From Weissella viridescens (lineage in GTDB: Bacteria; Bacillota; Bacilli; Lactobacillales; Lactobacillaceae), in assembly GCF_001437355.1 (NCBI RefSeq), contig NZ_JQBM01000003.1, forward strand, positions 61,321 to 118,768: a stretch of DNA of 57,448 nucleotides. The letters are read 5' to 3'. Shown here in pieces: positions 1 through 7,980 of this stretch (positions within the stretch are counted from its first letter, which is position 1; the number at the start of each line of letters is the position of its first letter). Below the pieces are notes generated by a model, which did no database searches, was not told the origin of the DNA, and was given only the letters and a program-made list of their open reading frames with translations. Position numbers and translations under genes: made by a program.

Positions 1-750
1 CATCACTTAAATAAAATCGCCCAGAACATCTTTAATCCAGCAAGTCCAAAAAAGCGGGAAATTGCGATGAATATGGGCGATAATGCCTACGTGTTACGCG
101 TGGGTGATAAAGTCATGCAAACCACGAATGACCCTGAAAACAATGTGTTTAATGGTGATATTGGTTACATTCAAACAATTCTTTTAGCGAAAGATAAGGC
201 AAATACGGAAAAGAAGGATTTGGTCAGCGTTGCTTTCGATACAGGTGATGTCGATTATACGCGGCAAGACTTGAATCAATTAACCTTAGCCTATGCGACC
301 ACGATTCATAAAGCTCAGGGGTCAGAGTATAAACTAGTCATTATGCCCATGGTACGTCCATTTGCACGCATGCTGCAACGGAATCTGTTATATACAGGGA
401 TTACCCGAGCGAGTGAATCACTGGTCTTGCTTGGTGAGCAGTCAGCTTTTGCACAGGCGGCGCAGACCGAAGGTATTATGCGGCATACCACGTTACAGGA
501 ACGGTTGGCACAACTAAGTCACGGTGCACCTAATAAAGTGGCAACCGATCAAAAATCAGTTGATAAACCAAGCCAAACTGTATCAGTAGTGGAAGCAGTT
601 AACCCAAATGAAGCAAATTCACAAAGTGCGACGACCAAAGAAGCTCAAACACCGAAAACAACGGTTTTAACTGCTAAATTAATTGCAAATCAAGAAATTG
701 ACCCAAACATTGGCATGGATGGCTTGACACCAGCTGATTTTAAGCGTTAA
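1..750 (+). CDS. recD2: RecD2-type ATP-dependent DNA helicase, C-terminal part (partial)
   Basis: The reading frame is open from the first base, so the window holds only the last 249 residues; the first in-frame ATG (67) is internal. The motif TIHKAQGSEY (bases 301-330) is the superfamily 1 helicase motif V region of RecD proteins, and LLYTGITRA just after it is motif VI. NVFNGDIGYI belongs to the SH3-like insert region of the family. RecD2 is a 5'-3' DNA helicase working outside RecBCD in DNA repair. After the helicase core comes a low-complexity tail of about 100 residues rich in Thr, Ser, Gln and Lys, less conserved in the family, ending in PADFKR. The Walker A half lies upstream of the window and cannot be checked. 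Confidence 0.9.
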   Translation, partial: HHLNKIAQNIFNPASPKKREIAMNMGDNAYVLRVGDKVMQTTNDPENNVFNGDIGYIQTILLAKDKANTEKKDLVSVAFDTGDVDYTRQDLNQLTLAYATTIHKAQGSEYKLVIMPMVRPFARMLQRNLLYTGITRASESLVLLGEQSAFAQAAQTEGIMRHTTLQERLAQLSHGAPNKVATDQKSVDKPSQTVSVVEAVNPNEANSQSATTKEAQTPKTTVLTAKLIANQEIDPNIGMDGLTPADFKR

Positions 751-861
751 AATTAATCTACAATTGTGGCAATTTGTCACTCTGCACGCTTCATTGCAAG
801 CGCGATGAAAGTGGCAGCGTAATGAATTGAATAAATAGCTAAATGAAAAGGGGTTTTTGAT

Positions 862-1584
862 ATGTCAGGACACAGTAAATGGCACAATATTCAAGGACGT
901 AAGAACGCCCAAGATGCCAAGCGTGGTAAGATTTTCCAAAAGTTATCACGTGACTTGTATACAGTTGCTAAAGAAGGTGGTGCTGATCCAGATTCAAATG
1001 CCGCTTTACGTTTGGTAATGGATAAAGCTAAGGCTGCCAACATGCCTAAGGACAATATTCAACGTGCGTTGGATAAGGCCTCAGGTGCTGATGGTGCCAA
1101 TTACCAAGAATTGCGTTATGAAGGATATGGACCAGCTGGTGTTGGAGTCGTTGTGGATGCCTTAACGGATAACACAAACCGTACTGCTTCATCTGTTCGT
1201 GCTAGTTTCAAGCACTTCGGTGGTGAACTCGGAACTTCTGGTTCTGTGGCCTTCCAATTTGACCGTAAGGGTTACCTAGAAATCGAACGTACCGAAGATA
1301 CAGACATTGATGAAGATCAATTGTTTGAAGATATTATTGAAGCCGGTGCTGATGATTTGAAGACATTCGATGATCAATTCGAAATCTATACTGACCCTAA
1401 GGTCTTTAAGGATGTTCGTGCTGCTTTGGAAGAGAAGGGTTACGACTTCGATACTGCTGAAGTAACCATGATTGCCCAAAACCCAGTGGCCGTTCCAGAA
1501 GACAAGCAAGAAACATTGGCTAATTTGGTTGACGAATTAGAAGACAACGATGATGTTTCAGCTGTCTACACAACTGCTGAATAA
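862..1584 (+). CDS. yebC: YebC/PmpR family protein (TACO1-like)
   Basis: The 240-residue protein starts with the hallmark [20 protein letters not shown] and has the usual family length, with an acidic C-terminal third. It was long annotated as a transcriptional regulator; recent work on the family supports a role in helping ribosomes translate proline-rich stretches, as the mitochondrial homologue TACO1 does. The start is preceded by AAAAGGGG. The gene stands alone, 111 bp after recD2, and is closed by a strong terminator (1593-1624), so it is probably monocistronic. Identity is certain; the precise function is known only from relatives. Confidence 0.95.
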   Translation: MSGHSKWHNIQGRKNAQDAKRGKIFQKLSRDLYTVAKEGGADPDSNAALRLVMDKAKAANMPKDNIQRALDKASGADGANYQELRYEGYGPAGVGVVVDALTDNTNRTASSVRASFKHFGGELGTSGSVAFQFDRKGYLEIERTEDTDIDEDQLFEDIIEAGADDLKTFDDQFEIYTDPKVFKDVRAALEEKGYDFDTAEVTMIAQNPVAVPEDKQETLANLVDELEDNDDVSAVYTTAE

Positions 1585-1592
1585 TTTTTTAG

Positions 1593-1624
1593 AGATGCAA
1601 TTCATTAGAATTGCATCTTTTTTT
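1593..1624 (+). terminator. Rho-independent terminator after yebC
   Basis: An 11-bp perfect stem AGATGCAATTC / GAATTGCATCT with an ATTA loop runs directly into a T-tract. Confidence 0.93.
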
Positions 1625-1625
1625 A

Positions 1626-1654
1626 TTGACCTTTCTTAAAAAAAGCACTATTCT
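1626..1654 (+). promoter_or_regulatory. Promoter of the NCS2 permease leader
   Basis: TTGACC (1626-1631) and TATTCT (1649-1654) are spaced by 17 bp. Transcription would begin near 1661, giving a leader of about 170 nt before the permease start at 1829. Confidence 0.6.
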
Positions 1655-1660
1655 AGATGT

Positions 1661-1770
1661 ATAGTTTATTAAATAGTTTGATAAGTCGTTAACGTGTTCT
1701 GCCACAGACTTCATCCGTGAAAAAGGTACTACAGACGACATGAGGGTTTTCTTGTGTCGTTTTTCTTTTC
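1661..1770 (+). promoter_or_regulatory. Attenuator-type leader RNA upstream of purine permease, class unknown
   Basis: A terminator hairpin (ACGACATGAG 1735-1744, loop GGTTTT, CTTGTGTCGT 1751-1760, then TTTTTCTTTT) lies inside the 5' leader, before the permease start codon. Its 5' arm (ACGAC, 1735-1739) can instead pair with GTCGT at 1685-1689, closing a domain of about 45 nt. The two pairings exclude each other, as in a riboswitch where the aptamer's closing stem doubles as an antiterminator. I could not match the enclosed sequence to the purine, preQ1, ykkC, THF or TPP consensus. The terminator is clear; the switch and its ligand are inference, though a purine signal would fit the gene downstream. 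Confidence 0.55.
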
Positions 1771-1828
1771 CATAAATCTAGTCACAACAGAGACTTTAGT
1801 GGCTTTGAGTCGTAGGAGAAGGGATATT

Positions 1829-3283
1829 ATGTTAGAACGTTTTTTTAAATTATCGGAAAACCATACCGATGTAAAGACTGAGGTAATTGCTGGGTTAACG
1901 ACATTCGTTGCGATGGCTTATATTATCTTTTTGAATCCAGCCGTCCTATCTCTGACAGGGATGCCAAGTCAAGGTGTTTTCTTGGCCACCATCTTAACTG
2001 CAGTTACGGGAACTTTGATTATTGGGCTGTTTGCTAATTTACCATATGCGATTGCACCATCAATCGGGATGCAGGCCATGTTTACCTACACAATTGTCTT
2101 TGGACTTGGTTTCACTTGGAAACAAGCCTTAGGAATGGTGTTTTTGGTCGGTTTGGTTGATGTGATTATTACCTTAACAAAGGTTCGATCAGCAATTGTT
2201 AAGGCAATTCCAGATCAAATTAAGCATGCGATTGCTGCCGGTATTGGATTATTTATTGCCTATATTGGTTTGAAAAATGCGGGATTCTTAAACTTTATTA
2301 TTGATCCTTCTAACATTACTGCAATTAATAATAAGCCATATACACCAGGGATGGCGGTTAATTCAATTAACAGCATGTTAGCCAACGGTGGTGTGACGCC
2401 AGAAATTACGACGTTCAATTCAGCACCTGTTTTGTTAGCTTTGATTGGCTTTATTATTTTGGTTATCATGGTGATTTTAAACGTACCTGGGGCATTCTTG
2501 ATTTCGGTCATCGTGACGACCTTAATCGGAATCCCAATGGGTGTAACGAACACCCACATTGATGCTTTAGGCTCATTTGGCTCAACTTTCAAAGACTTTG
2601 GAGATATCTTTGGACAGGCGCTGGGTAAGGATGGACTTTGGTCAATGTTTACCACACCTAAGAATATTCTTGTTGTGATTTTAACTGTCTTCACAATGGG
2701 ATTGTCTGGTTTGTTTGATGCCATTGGAACCTTTATCGGAACGGGAATTTCATCTGGAATCTTCACGAAGGAAGATCAAAAGGAATTCTACGACGGCAAA
2801 GGCTTCAAGTCTAAGATGGACCGTGGTTTGGTTGCGGATACTTTTGCAACGATGTTTGCGGGTATTTTTGGTACTTCAAATACGACAACTTTTATTGAAT
2901 CAACTGCTGGAATTAAAGCCGGCGGTCGCACTGGTTTAACGTCAGTCGTGGTTGCCATCGGCTTCATTTTCTCAATTATTGCTGCACCATTAGTAGGTGT
3001 TATTCCGGGTCAAGCTACGGCACCCATTTTGATTATTGTTGGAATCTCAATGATGAATGAATTTACACAAATTGATTGGGATGATTTGGAAGTTGCCATT
3101 CCGGCCTTCTTCACGGCAGCGTTTATGGCCTTTTCATATTCAATTTCGTATGGAATTGCAGCAGGGTTCATCTTCTATGTATTGATTAAAACGATTAAGG
3201 GTAAGTTCAAGCAAATTAGTCCGATTTTGTGGATTATCACACTGCTATTCGTTTTGAATTTTGTTTCAATTGCATTAAATTAA
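1829..3283 (+). CDS. NCS2/AzgA-type purine (hypoxanthine/guanine or adenine) permease
   Basis: This 484-residue polytopic membrane protein begins MLERFFKLSENHTDVKTEVI, the characteristic opening of the AzgA/PbuG branch of nucleobase:cation symporters, followed by TTFVAMAYIIFLNP and many hydrophobic helices. The start at 1829 follows AGGAGAAGGG (1814-1823); an in-frame ATG at 1754 lies inside the attenuator terminator and is unlikely to be used. It would import purine bases for salvage. The leader with its internal terminator implies regulation by premature termination. Substrate (guanine/hypoxanthine versus adenine) cannot be decided from the sequence. Confidence 0.88.
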   Translation: MLERFFKLSENHTDVKTEVIAGLTTFVAMAYIIFLNPAVLSLTGMPSQGVFLATILTAVTGTLIIGLFANLPYAIAPSIGMQAMFTYTIVFGLGFTWKQALGMVFLVGLVDVIITLTKVRSAIVKAIPDQIKHAIAAGIGLFIAYIGLKNAGFLNFIIDPSNITAINNKPYTPGMAVNSINSMLANGGVTPEITTFNSAPVLLALIGFIILVIMVILNVPGAFLISVIVTTLIGIPMGVTNTHIDALGSFGSTFKDFGDIFGQALGKDGLWSMFTTPKNILVVILTVFTMGLSGLFDAIGTFIGTGISSGIFTKEDQKEFYDGKGFKSKMDRGLVADTFATMFAGIFGTSNTTTFIESTAGIKAGGRTGLTSVVVAIGFIFSIIAAPLVGVIPGQATAPILIIVGISMMNEFTQIDWDDLEVAIPAFFTAAFMAFSYSISYGIAAGFIFYVLIKTIKGKFKQISPILWIITLLFVLNFVSIALN

Positions 3284-3296
3284 ATAAAATAAAATC

Positions 3297-3320
3297 AGTG
3301 CCTTTGGGCGCTTTTTTTTT
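3297..3320 (+). terminator. Terminator after the purine permease
   Basis: A short stem AGTGCC/GGCGCT (one G-T pair, loop TTTG) is followed by nine T residues. Confidence 0.8.
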
Positions 3321-3380
3321 GGAAAAAATTTGGTAAGGTGCGTCTATATTCTTGAAATTCCTAGAAAGGAGGTATTAATC

Positions 3381-4232
3381 ATGCTTGAACTATTTTCAAA
3401 ATTGATAACAAAAGCAGTCAAACAAGTTGCCTCAGATATTTATTTTAGACCACAAGCTCAAGAAATCATGGTCGGATTTCTAACGCCAAACGGATATGTA
3501 ACACAACCATCTTTACGATTAGAGATTGGGCAAGCGCTGATACGTTTTTTGAAATATGAAGCGCACCTCGACTTAGCTGAAAATCGGCGACCACAGGCAG
3601 GTCAGTGGACTTACACGTATCAGGTACATCACCTACATTTACGTATCTCAACAGTTGGGGACTTTATGTTAGCTGAAACAATGGTGATTCGAATCATTTA
3701 TCCGCTCGTTCAAATTGCAGGACCCTTACAGCATAATACGGCAGTCCAAATCTTTGGTAAACGTATGCGCCATAGTACTGGTCTCTGGGTGATTGGGGGA
3801 GCTATGGGCGCTGGGAAATCAACTTCTTTAGCTTATTTGATTCAACATTTTTTAGCAGATCAAGTCGTTTTATCGATTGAGGACCCTGTTGAGATTACAC
3901 AACCAGCCGTTTTACAGTTACAGGTTAATGACCAAGCAGATATGACGTATGCACAATTGTTTAAACTTTCGCTAAGGCACCATCCCCAAGTAATCGTTAT
4001 TGGTGAGATTCGCGATGCACAAACGGCAGCGCAAGTAGTAGAGGCAGCTTTGTGTGGGCATTTGATTTTGACAACAATTCACGCCCTAGGTCTAAATGAA
4101 ATTGTGCAACGCTTTTTGAATTTAGGTGTGGACATTGGCGATTTAAATCAAGTTTTAACGGGGCTAGCTTTTCAAGTTCGACAACGACAAAATTTTGAAT
4201 TTAGCTATCAATTCTTAAAGAAAAAAACATGA
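3381..4232 (+). CDS. comGA: ComGA, competence type II/IV secretion ATPase
   Basis: The 283-residue protein is the hexameric motor that powers assembly of the competence pseudopilus on the cytoplasmic side of the membrane. Visible motifs are Walker A GGAMGAGKST (139-148), the Asp box IEDPVE (166-171), Walker B VIVIGEIRD (204-212) and the His box LTTIHA (230-235). The C-terminal zinc-binding segment of larger GspE proteins is absent, as usual for ComGA. I chose ATG 3381 because AAAGGAGG sits just upstream; the longer frame from 3330 has no ribosome site. It opens a seven-gene operon whose members overlap or abut. No streptococcal-type com box was recognised upstream. Confidence 0.94.
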   Translation: MLELFSKLITKAVKQVASDIYFRPQAQEIMVGFLTPNGYVTQPSLRLEIGQALIRFLKYEAHLDLAENRRPQAGQWTYTYQVHHLHLRISTVGDFMLAETMVIRIIYPLVQIAGPLQHNTAVQIFGKRMRHSTGLWVIGGAMGAGKSTSLAYLIQHFLADQVVLSIEDPVEITQPAVLQLQVNDQADMTYAQLFKLSLRHHPQVIVIGEIRDAQTAAQVVEAALCGHLILTTIHALGLNEIVQRFLNLGVDIGDLNQVLTGLAFQVRQRQNFEFSYQFLKKKT

Positions 4233-5188
4233 GATTTCGACGACTTTGGTCACGTAAGCGTCAAGCTGAATTTTTCAACCGTTTAAGTTACTTACTAGAA
4301 AATGGGTTTGATTTACAAACCGCTTTGGCACTAATACAGCGAAGCTGTTCGAAATGGTCAGCGGATATAGATGTAATCGTGGCAGATTTGGCACAGGGGA
4401 AACTGTTATCGGTTTGCTTAGCGCGATTCGTTAATCCAAGCATCATTGCAGAATTGACGCTTGTTGAACTACATGGACAACAACAACGTTTTTTAAAAAT
4501 ATTGGGCGATCGAGAACGCCAGCATGCGCAACATGTCCAAAAGTTTTGGCAATTGGCGTCCTATCCCATCTGTCTATTTATCCTGATTTTAGGGATGGCA
4601 GGTTATTTTTCGGTAACTTTAACGCAATCAAGTCGCCTTTGGACTGTTTTAATACATGTAGGCGTAATGCTAACGGCCGCAGGATTAAGTTTAACCGCGT
4701 GCGTATATTTGAACGGTTTACACGTTTTAATGCGATTGCCGTATGTTGGCCAAATTTGGCGATTGAGATTACAAGCGCAACTGTGTTTCCAGATTGGCTG
4801 TTTGTTGCAAGGTGGGGTTCAACTAACCGATGTTTTTGAATACTTACGAACGCATCACCAATTACTACAATCCAAATCTGGCAAACTAATTCATCAGGCT
4901 GTCACAGATGCCTTAAAACAAGGCTTACCATTAATAGGTGTTTTAAAGTGTATGCCAATATTACCAGAAACAGTGCAAACGCTGTTTGAATCAGGGCACC
5001 CAGCCAAGCAAGTCGGAATAGAACTACAGATATTGGCGGAGGATTTGAATAAGCTCGTTGAGCGCAAGATTGAAGTTTATTTACAGTTGTTACAGCCTTT
5101 GTTATTTGTCCTTTTAGGTGGATGCATCATCGCGCTGTATGGTGAATTTATTTTACCGACCTACCAAAATTTTGAGGAGCGCTTTTAA
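4229..5188 (+). CDS. comGB: ComGB, competence pseudopilus membrane platform protein
   Basis: At 319 residues this is a type II secretion F-domain protein. It begins with a cytoplasmic domain (FFNRLSYLLENGFDLQTALAL), has a double hydrophobic stretch near residues 108-165, a second F-type domain, and a C-terminal membrane segment (LLFVLLGGCIIALYGEFILP). The family forms the inner-membrane platform on which ComGC is polymerised and which ComGA contacts. It overlaps comGA by 4 bp (ATGA), indicating translational coupling, and its stop overlaps the comGC start by 1 bp. Confidence 0.92.
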   Translation: MRFRRLWSRKRQAEFFNRLSYLLENGFDLQTALALIQRSCSKWSADIDVIVADLAQGKLLSVCLARFVNPSIIAELTLVELHGQQQRFLKILGDRERQHAQHVQKFWQLASYPICLFILILGMAGYFSVTLTQSSRLWTVLIHVGVMLTAAGLSLTACVYLNGLHVLMRLPYVGQIWRLRLQAQLCFQIGCLLQGGVQLTDVFEYLRTHHQLLQSKSGKLIHQAVTDALKQGLPLIGVLKCMPILPETVQTLFESGHPAKQVGIELQILAEDLNKLVERKIEVYLQLLQPLLFVLLGGCIIALYGEFILPTYQNFEERF

Positions 5189-5508
5189 TGAACGGTTTAG
5201 AGCAAATTAAAAAACGAACAGGCTTCACCTTAATTGAGGTCATTACAACAATTTTTATTATGAGTTTATTGATGATGCTCGTTCTGCCCAATGTTAACCG
5301 TATCCGGCAGTTTGCAGAAAAAAAGCAGAGTGAAGCATTTTGTCACCATGTTCAAAATCAAGTGGATCTTTTTAAAGGACAATATCCAGGATATGATGTT
5401 TCATTACCAAGCTTGGCGGAACACGGATTTATGTCTAAAGCCCAAGTTGAACAGTTTGAACGTGAGAAACTCATTTTACGTGGTGACCAAGTTAAACGAC
5501 CTGAATAA
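5188..5508 (+). CDS. comGC: ComGC, major competence pseudopilin
   Basis: The 106-residue prepilin has the type IV leader peptidase site TG|FTLIE, with cleavage between Gly12 and Phe13 and Glu at mature position 5 (residue 17), followed by a hydrophobic helix VITTIFIMSLLMMLVLP. It is the main subunit of the DNA-uptake pseudopilus, processed by ComC, which is not in this window. The length matches the family. The start ATG overlaps the comGB stop, and its own stop overlaps the comGD start. Confidence 0.94.
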   Translation: MNGLEQIKKRTGFTLIEVITTIFIMSLLMMLVLPNVNRIRQFAEKKQSEAFCHHVQNQVDLFKGQYPGYDVSLPSLAEHGFMSKAQVEQFEREKLILRGDQVKRPE

Positions 5509-5894
5509 TGGACGCTAAACGTTCTGGATTTTTACTAATTGAGATTCTCGTAGGGTGTGTGATTATGTGTACATTGTTGATGTTTACCTTTCATGGGCGT
5601 TACAGCCGTTCTTGGTCCACGGTAGAAAATGAATTTGATCGGTGTTTTACATCAGCCAGATTCCAATCCAGCCTTACTGGTCGTCAATTTAATGTTTATA
5701 CAAAAAATGAAGCGATTTATGTGAATCGCATAAAAATTCCACTACCTTCAGAGTGGAAAAATGATTGGTCACCGCGAATTGAGGTACACGCACATGCCAT
5801 CACAGGTGGAACGTTATCTTTTTTTAATCCGAAAACAAAGGATCGTAAACGACTTGTTTTTCAAGTAGGGGGTGGTACCTATACCTGGCGTTAA
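5508..5894 (+). CDS. comGD: ComGD, minor competence pseudopilin
   Basis: The 128-residue protein has a prepilin leader SG|FLLIE (Gly7/Phe8, Glu12), one N-terminal hydrophobic helix and a beta-rich C-terminus (GGTLSFFNPKTK, LVFQVGGGTY), as expected for ComGD. It probably joins the minor-pilin complex that initiates the pseudopilus. It is coupled to comGC by a 1-bp stop/start overlap. Weak sequence conservation is normal for the family; assignment rests on the leader motif and the fixed gene order. Confidence 0.88.
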   Translation: MDAKRSGFLLIEILVGCVIMCTLLMFTFHGRYSRSWSTVENEFDRCFTSARFQSSLTGRQFNVYTKNEAIYVNRIKIPLPSEWKNDWSPRIEVHAHAITGGTLSFFNPKTKDRKRLVFQVGGGTYTWR

Positions 5895-6084
5895 ACGAAC
5901 TGCTTTTATCTTAAGTGAATGTTTATTATGTTTACTACTTGTTGTAGGTACTGTGATGCCCATAGGCCGGATGCTACGTCATGAACTACAGGTGATGCGA
6001 CAGGAGCGGACAATTTGTGAAAAAATTAAACAAGCCTATCTAAAAAATGAGATGGATTGGTATGTACAAATACAGAAAAGGTAG
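5872..6084 (+). CDS. comGE: ComGE-like minor pseudopilin
   Basis: A 70-residue protein starts at a GTG (5872) that overlaps the end of comGD by 23 bp; GTAGGGG precedes it. It shows a prepilin-like segment A|FILSE then CLLCLLLVVGTVMPIG, keeping Glu at mature position 5 but with Ala instead of Gly before the cleavage site. It is short for a ComGE and lacks a large C-terminal domain. Position between comGD and comGF and the N-terminal helix make ComGE the best call; a degenerate or reduced pilin is possible. Confidence 0.75.
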   Translation: MVPIPGVKRTAFILSECLLCLLLVVGTVMPIGRMLRHELQVMRQERTICEKIKQAYLKNEMDWYVQIQKR

Positions 6085-6484
6085 TTTGTTGATTGAATTA
6101 CTGTGTAGCTTAATCATTTTACAGGGGGTGTTTGTTTGTGTGAGTCATGCACAGCAGTCATTAGCACAGTGGCGAATTGAGCAACGACAGTATCAACAGC
6201 AAATTGGGAATTTTATCGTAACTCAGCATTTGCAACATCACTTAGGAGGTGGTCGTATTCTAGATGTCGGGGAACGACGAATTAAAATTAAACATCCACG
6301 TGGCGTCGTCTATACAATCGAACAAAAGAAACAGTCCTTGGTTAGTGTGACGCAAAATGGAGGGAATTTTGTTTTAATGAATCAAGTACAACAAGTAACG
6401 TTCAAACGTTTGTCGCATGCATGTTTTCAAATGTTTTTCATTCATCAAAAGGGGCAAAGGGATGTCCAAGAAGTGCATATTTAG
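6062..6484 (+). CDS. comGF: ComGF, minor competence pseudopilin
   Basis: From ATG 6062 (MYKYRKGSLLIELL) the protein is 140 residues, with prepilin site KG|SLLIE and Glu at mature position 5, a hydrophobic helix, and a C-terminal region with IKIKHPRGVVYTIEQKKQSL followed by VTFKRLSHACFQMFF, the pattern of ComGF proteins. An in-frame ATG at 6047 would add five residues and cannot be excluded. It overlaps comGE slightly. The role is that of a minor pilin in DNA-uptake pseudopilus assembly. Confidence 0.87.
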   Translation: MYKYRKGSLLIELLCSLIILQGVFVCVSHAQQSLAQWRIEQRQYQQQIGNFIVTQHLQHHLGGGRILDVGERRIKIKHPRGVVYTIEQKKQSLVSVTQNGGNFVLMNQVQQVTFKRLSHACFQMFFIHQKGQRDVQEVHI

Positions 6485-6785
6485 TTGGACGAGACGCGCA
6501 TTTTGTTTCGAACTCGTTTTATTTTCGCTTTTCGGATTAAGTTTTTTTGGCTACCAATTACAAAATAACTTGGTGCAAATAAAACGACTGACCATCATTG
6601 AACAACAGTATTGGCGTCATAAAACGAAGGCTCTTGACCTCATCCAAAAATTAACACAACCGTTTCCAAAATTTGTCGAAAAGGAGGGTTATCGAATTTG
6701 TTATCATAAGGCATATCATGCCTATGATGTCGTTGCTCCTGATCAAACACAAGTTTCAATATATCGGCCATACAATGGGAGATGA
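6462..6785 (+). CDS. comGG: ComGG-like protein
   Basis: The likely start is ATG 6462, after AAAAGGGGCAAAGGG, giving 107 residues: a basic N-terminus, one hydrophobic helix (FELVLFSLFGLSFFGYQL) and a polar C-terminus. The segment RAFCFEL is prepilin-like but places Glu one residue early, so processing by ComC is uncertain; ComGG proteins are often divergent. Assignment rests on its place as last gene of the comG operon, overlapping comGF by 23 bp, and on overall architecture. Confidence 0.72.
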   Translation: MSKKCIFSWTRRAFCFELVLFSLFGLSFFGYQLQNNLVQIKRLTIIEQQYWRHKTKALDLIQKLTQPFPKFVEKEGYRICYHKAYHAYDVVAPDQTQVSIYRPYNGR

Positions 6786-6850
6786 CTATCAATTTACGCT
6801 GAAACGGCGTATAATTGAATATCTAAAAAGATAAATAATTGGAGGGATAA

Positions 6851-7867
6851 ATGCCCATGTATGAAGCGATTGAAAAAGCTATAAAAAAAATGCAAGCTGC
6901 CCAAGCGCAACTTGCCGAAAAATTGGATATCCCCGCCATTGAAGCCCTGATTATTGTGTTAGAGGCGCTTAATCGACAAAATGATGATGCCTTTAACGAA
7001 TTAGATCAAGCGGATCGTAAGTTTATTCGGCAAACACTTAAGGAAAGTGACTTTAACACATTAACACCAGAACAAAAGCGGCAAGTGTTGCAGCTTGTTC
7101 TAGTTGCAACCATGCAAGAAGATAAGTTGCAAGGTAATTACCAGGTTACGCCAGATGCGATTGGTATGTGGGTAACGTTCTTTGTTGAAGCCTTTTTGAA
7201 CCCTCAACAGACTAGCCAAGTCTTAGATATTACAGTTGGATCAGGAAATCTGCTTGCAACCGTTAACCTAGCCTTACAGCAACGTGGGGACACGACGACA
7301 TATTATGGTGTTGAAAATGATGATACGCTTATTACCATTGCCAGTGGCGTTGCTGCTCTTTTAGGTTTAGATTGGCAATTAGATCATCAAGATGCGCTTG
7401 CGGATACACCTGATTTAAGTGACAAGATGGACGTTGTTGTTGCAGATTTGCCCGTGGGATATTATCCAAAGGAGTTGGATGCGGGCTACCAAACTGTTGT
7501 TGAAGATGGTTTGACGCATGTGCATCATCTACTCATTGAGAAGGTTATGGAAACACTACGACCTGGGGGCCTTGGTTTGTTAATTGTGCCAGCACACTTA
7601 TTTGAATCAGAACAGGCGCCCCAACTACTGAAGTATTTCCAAAACGATGGTATCTATTTCCAAGGATTTATCCAATTCTCAGACAAATTGTTTTTGGATA
7701 AGCAAGCAAGCAAGGCATTGTTGCTAGTACAAAAGCCGGGGGCAGACGCGGTTCAGGCTGAACCAGTAATGTTAGCCAAAGCCCCAGACGTGGGACAAAA
7801 AGAAGAGAATTTAAACTTTGTGAACCAAATGCAGACATGGCTTTCGGATAATTATCTCAGCCACTAA
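6851..7867 (+). CDS. ytxK: Class I SAM-dependent DNA methyltransferase-like protein (YtxK type)
   Basis: The 338-residue protein has an N-terminal helical region and a methyltransferase fold with the SAM-binding loop DITVGSGN (126-133) and a motif IV of the N6-adenine type written DLPVGYYP (199-206) in place of canonical NPPY. It resembles B. subtilis YtxK, commonly found next to comG operons in lactic acid bacteria. Its substrate is not known, and the Asp-Leu-Pro variant makes classic N6-adenine DNA methylation uncertain. GGAGGG (6841) lies before ATG 6851; ATG 6857 is a close alternative. A 65-bp gap from comGG permits co-transcription. Confidence 0.85.
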   Translation: MPMYEAIEKAIKKMQAAQAQLAEKLDIPAIEALIIVLEALNRQNDDAFNELDQADRKFIRQTLKESDFNTLTPEQKRQVLQLVLVATMQEDKLQGNYQVTPDAIGMWVTFFVEAFLNPQQTSQVLDITVGSGNLLATVNLALQQRGDTTTYYGVENDDTLITIASGVAALLGLDWQLDHQDALADTPDLSDKMDVVVADLPVGYYPKELDAGYQTVVEDGLTHVHHLLIEKVMETLRPGGLGLLIVPAHLFESEQAPQLLKYFQNDGIYFQGFIQFSDKLFLDKQASKALLLVQKPGADAVQAEPVMLAKAPDVGQKEENLNFVNQMQTWLSDNYLSH

Positions 7868-7877
7868 ATTTGAAAAG

Positions 7878-7916
7878 ACAGTTTGACAGAGTAAGTCATG
7901 TTAAGCTGTTTTTTTT
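7878..7916 (+). terminator. Terminator after ytxK
   Basis: ACAGTTTGAC (7878-7887) pairs with GTTAAGCTGT (7900-7909) with two wobble pairs, followed by a T-tract. It closes the comG-ytxK unit. Confidence 0.8.
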
Positions 7917-7980
7917 GTAAATTAGGGGATACCGCGTAAATTTGTTACAATAAAGTATTAAACCAAGCTGGAAAGGGGGG

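Noticed and set aside
1661..1734. Possible classical purine or preQ1 riboswitch
   Set aside because: The invariant cores of these classes are missing; only the attenuator arrangement is supported, so it is reported as unclassified.
2260..2766. Open frame of 168 residues on the minus strand in the purine permease
   Set aside because: Antisense of membrane-helix codons commonly stays open; there are no start signals.
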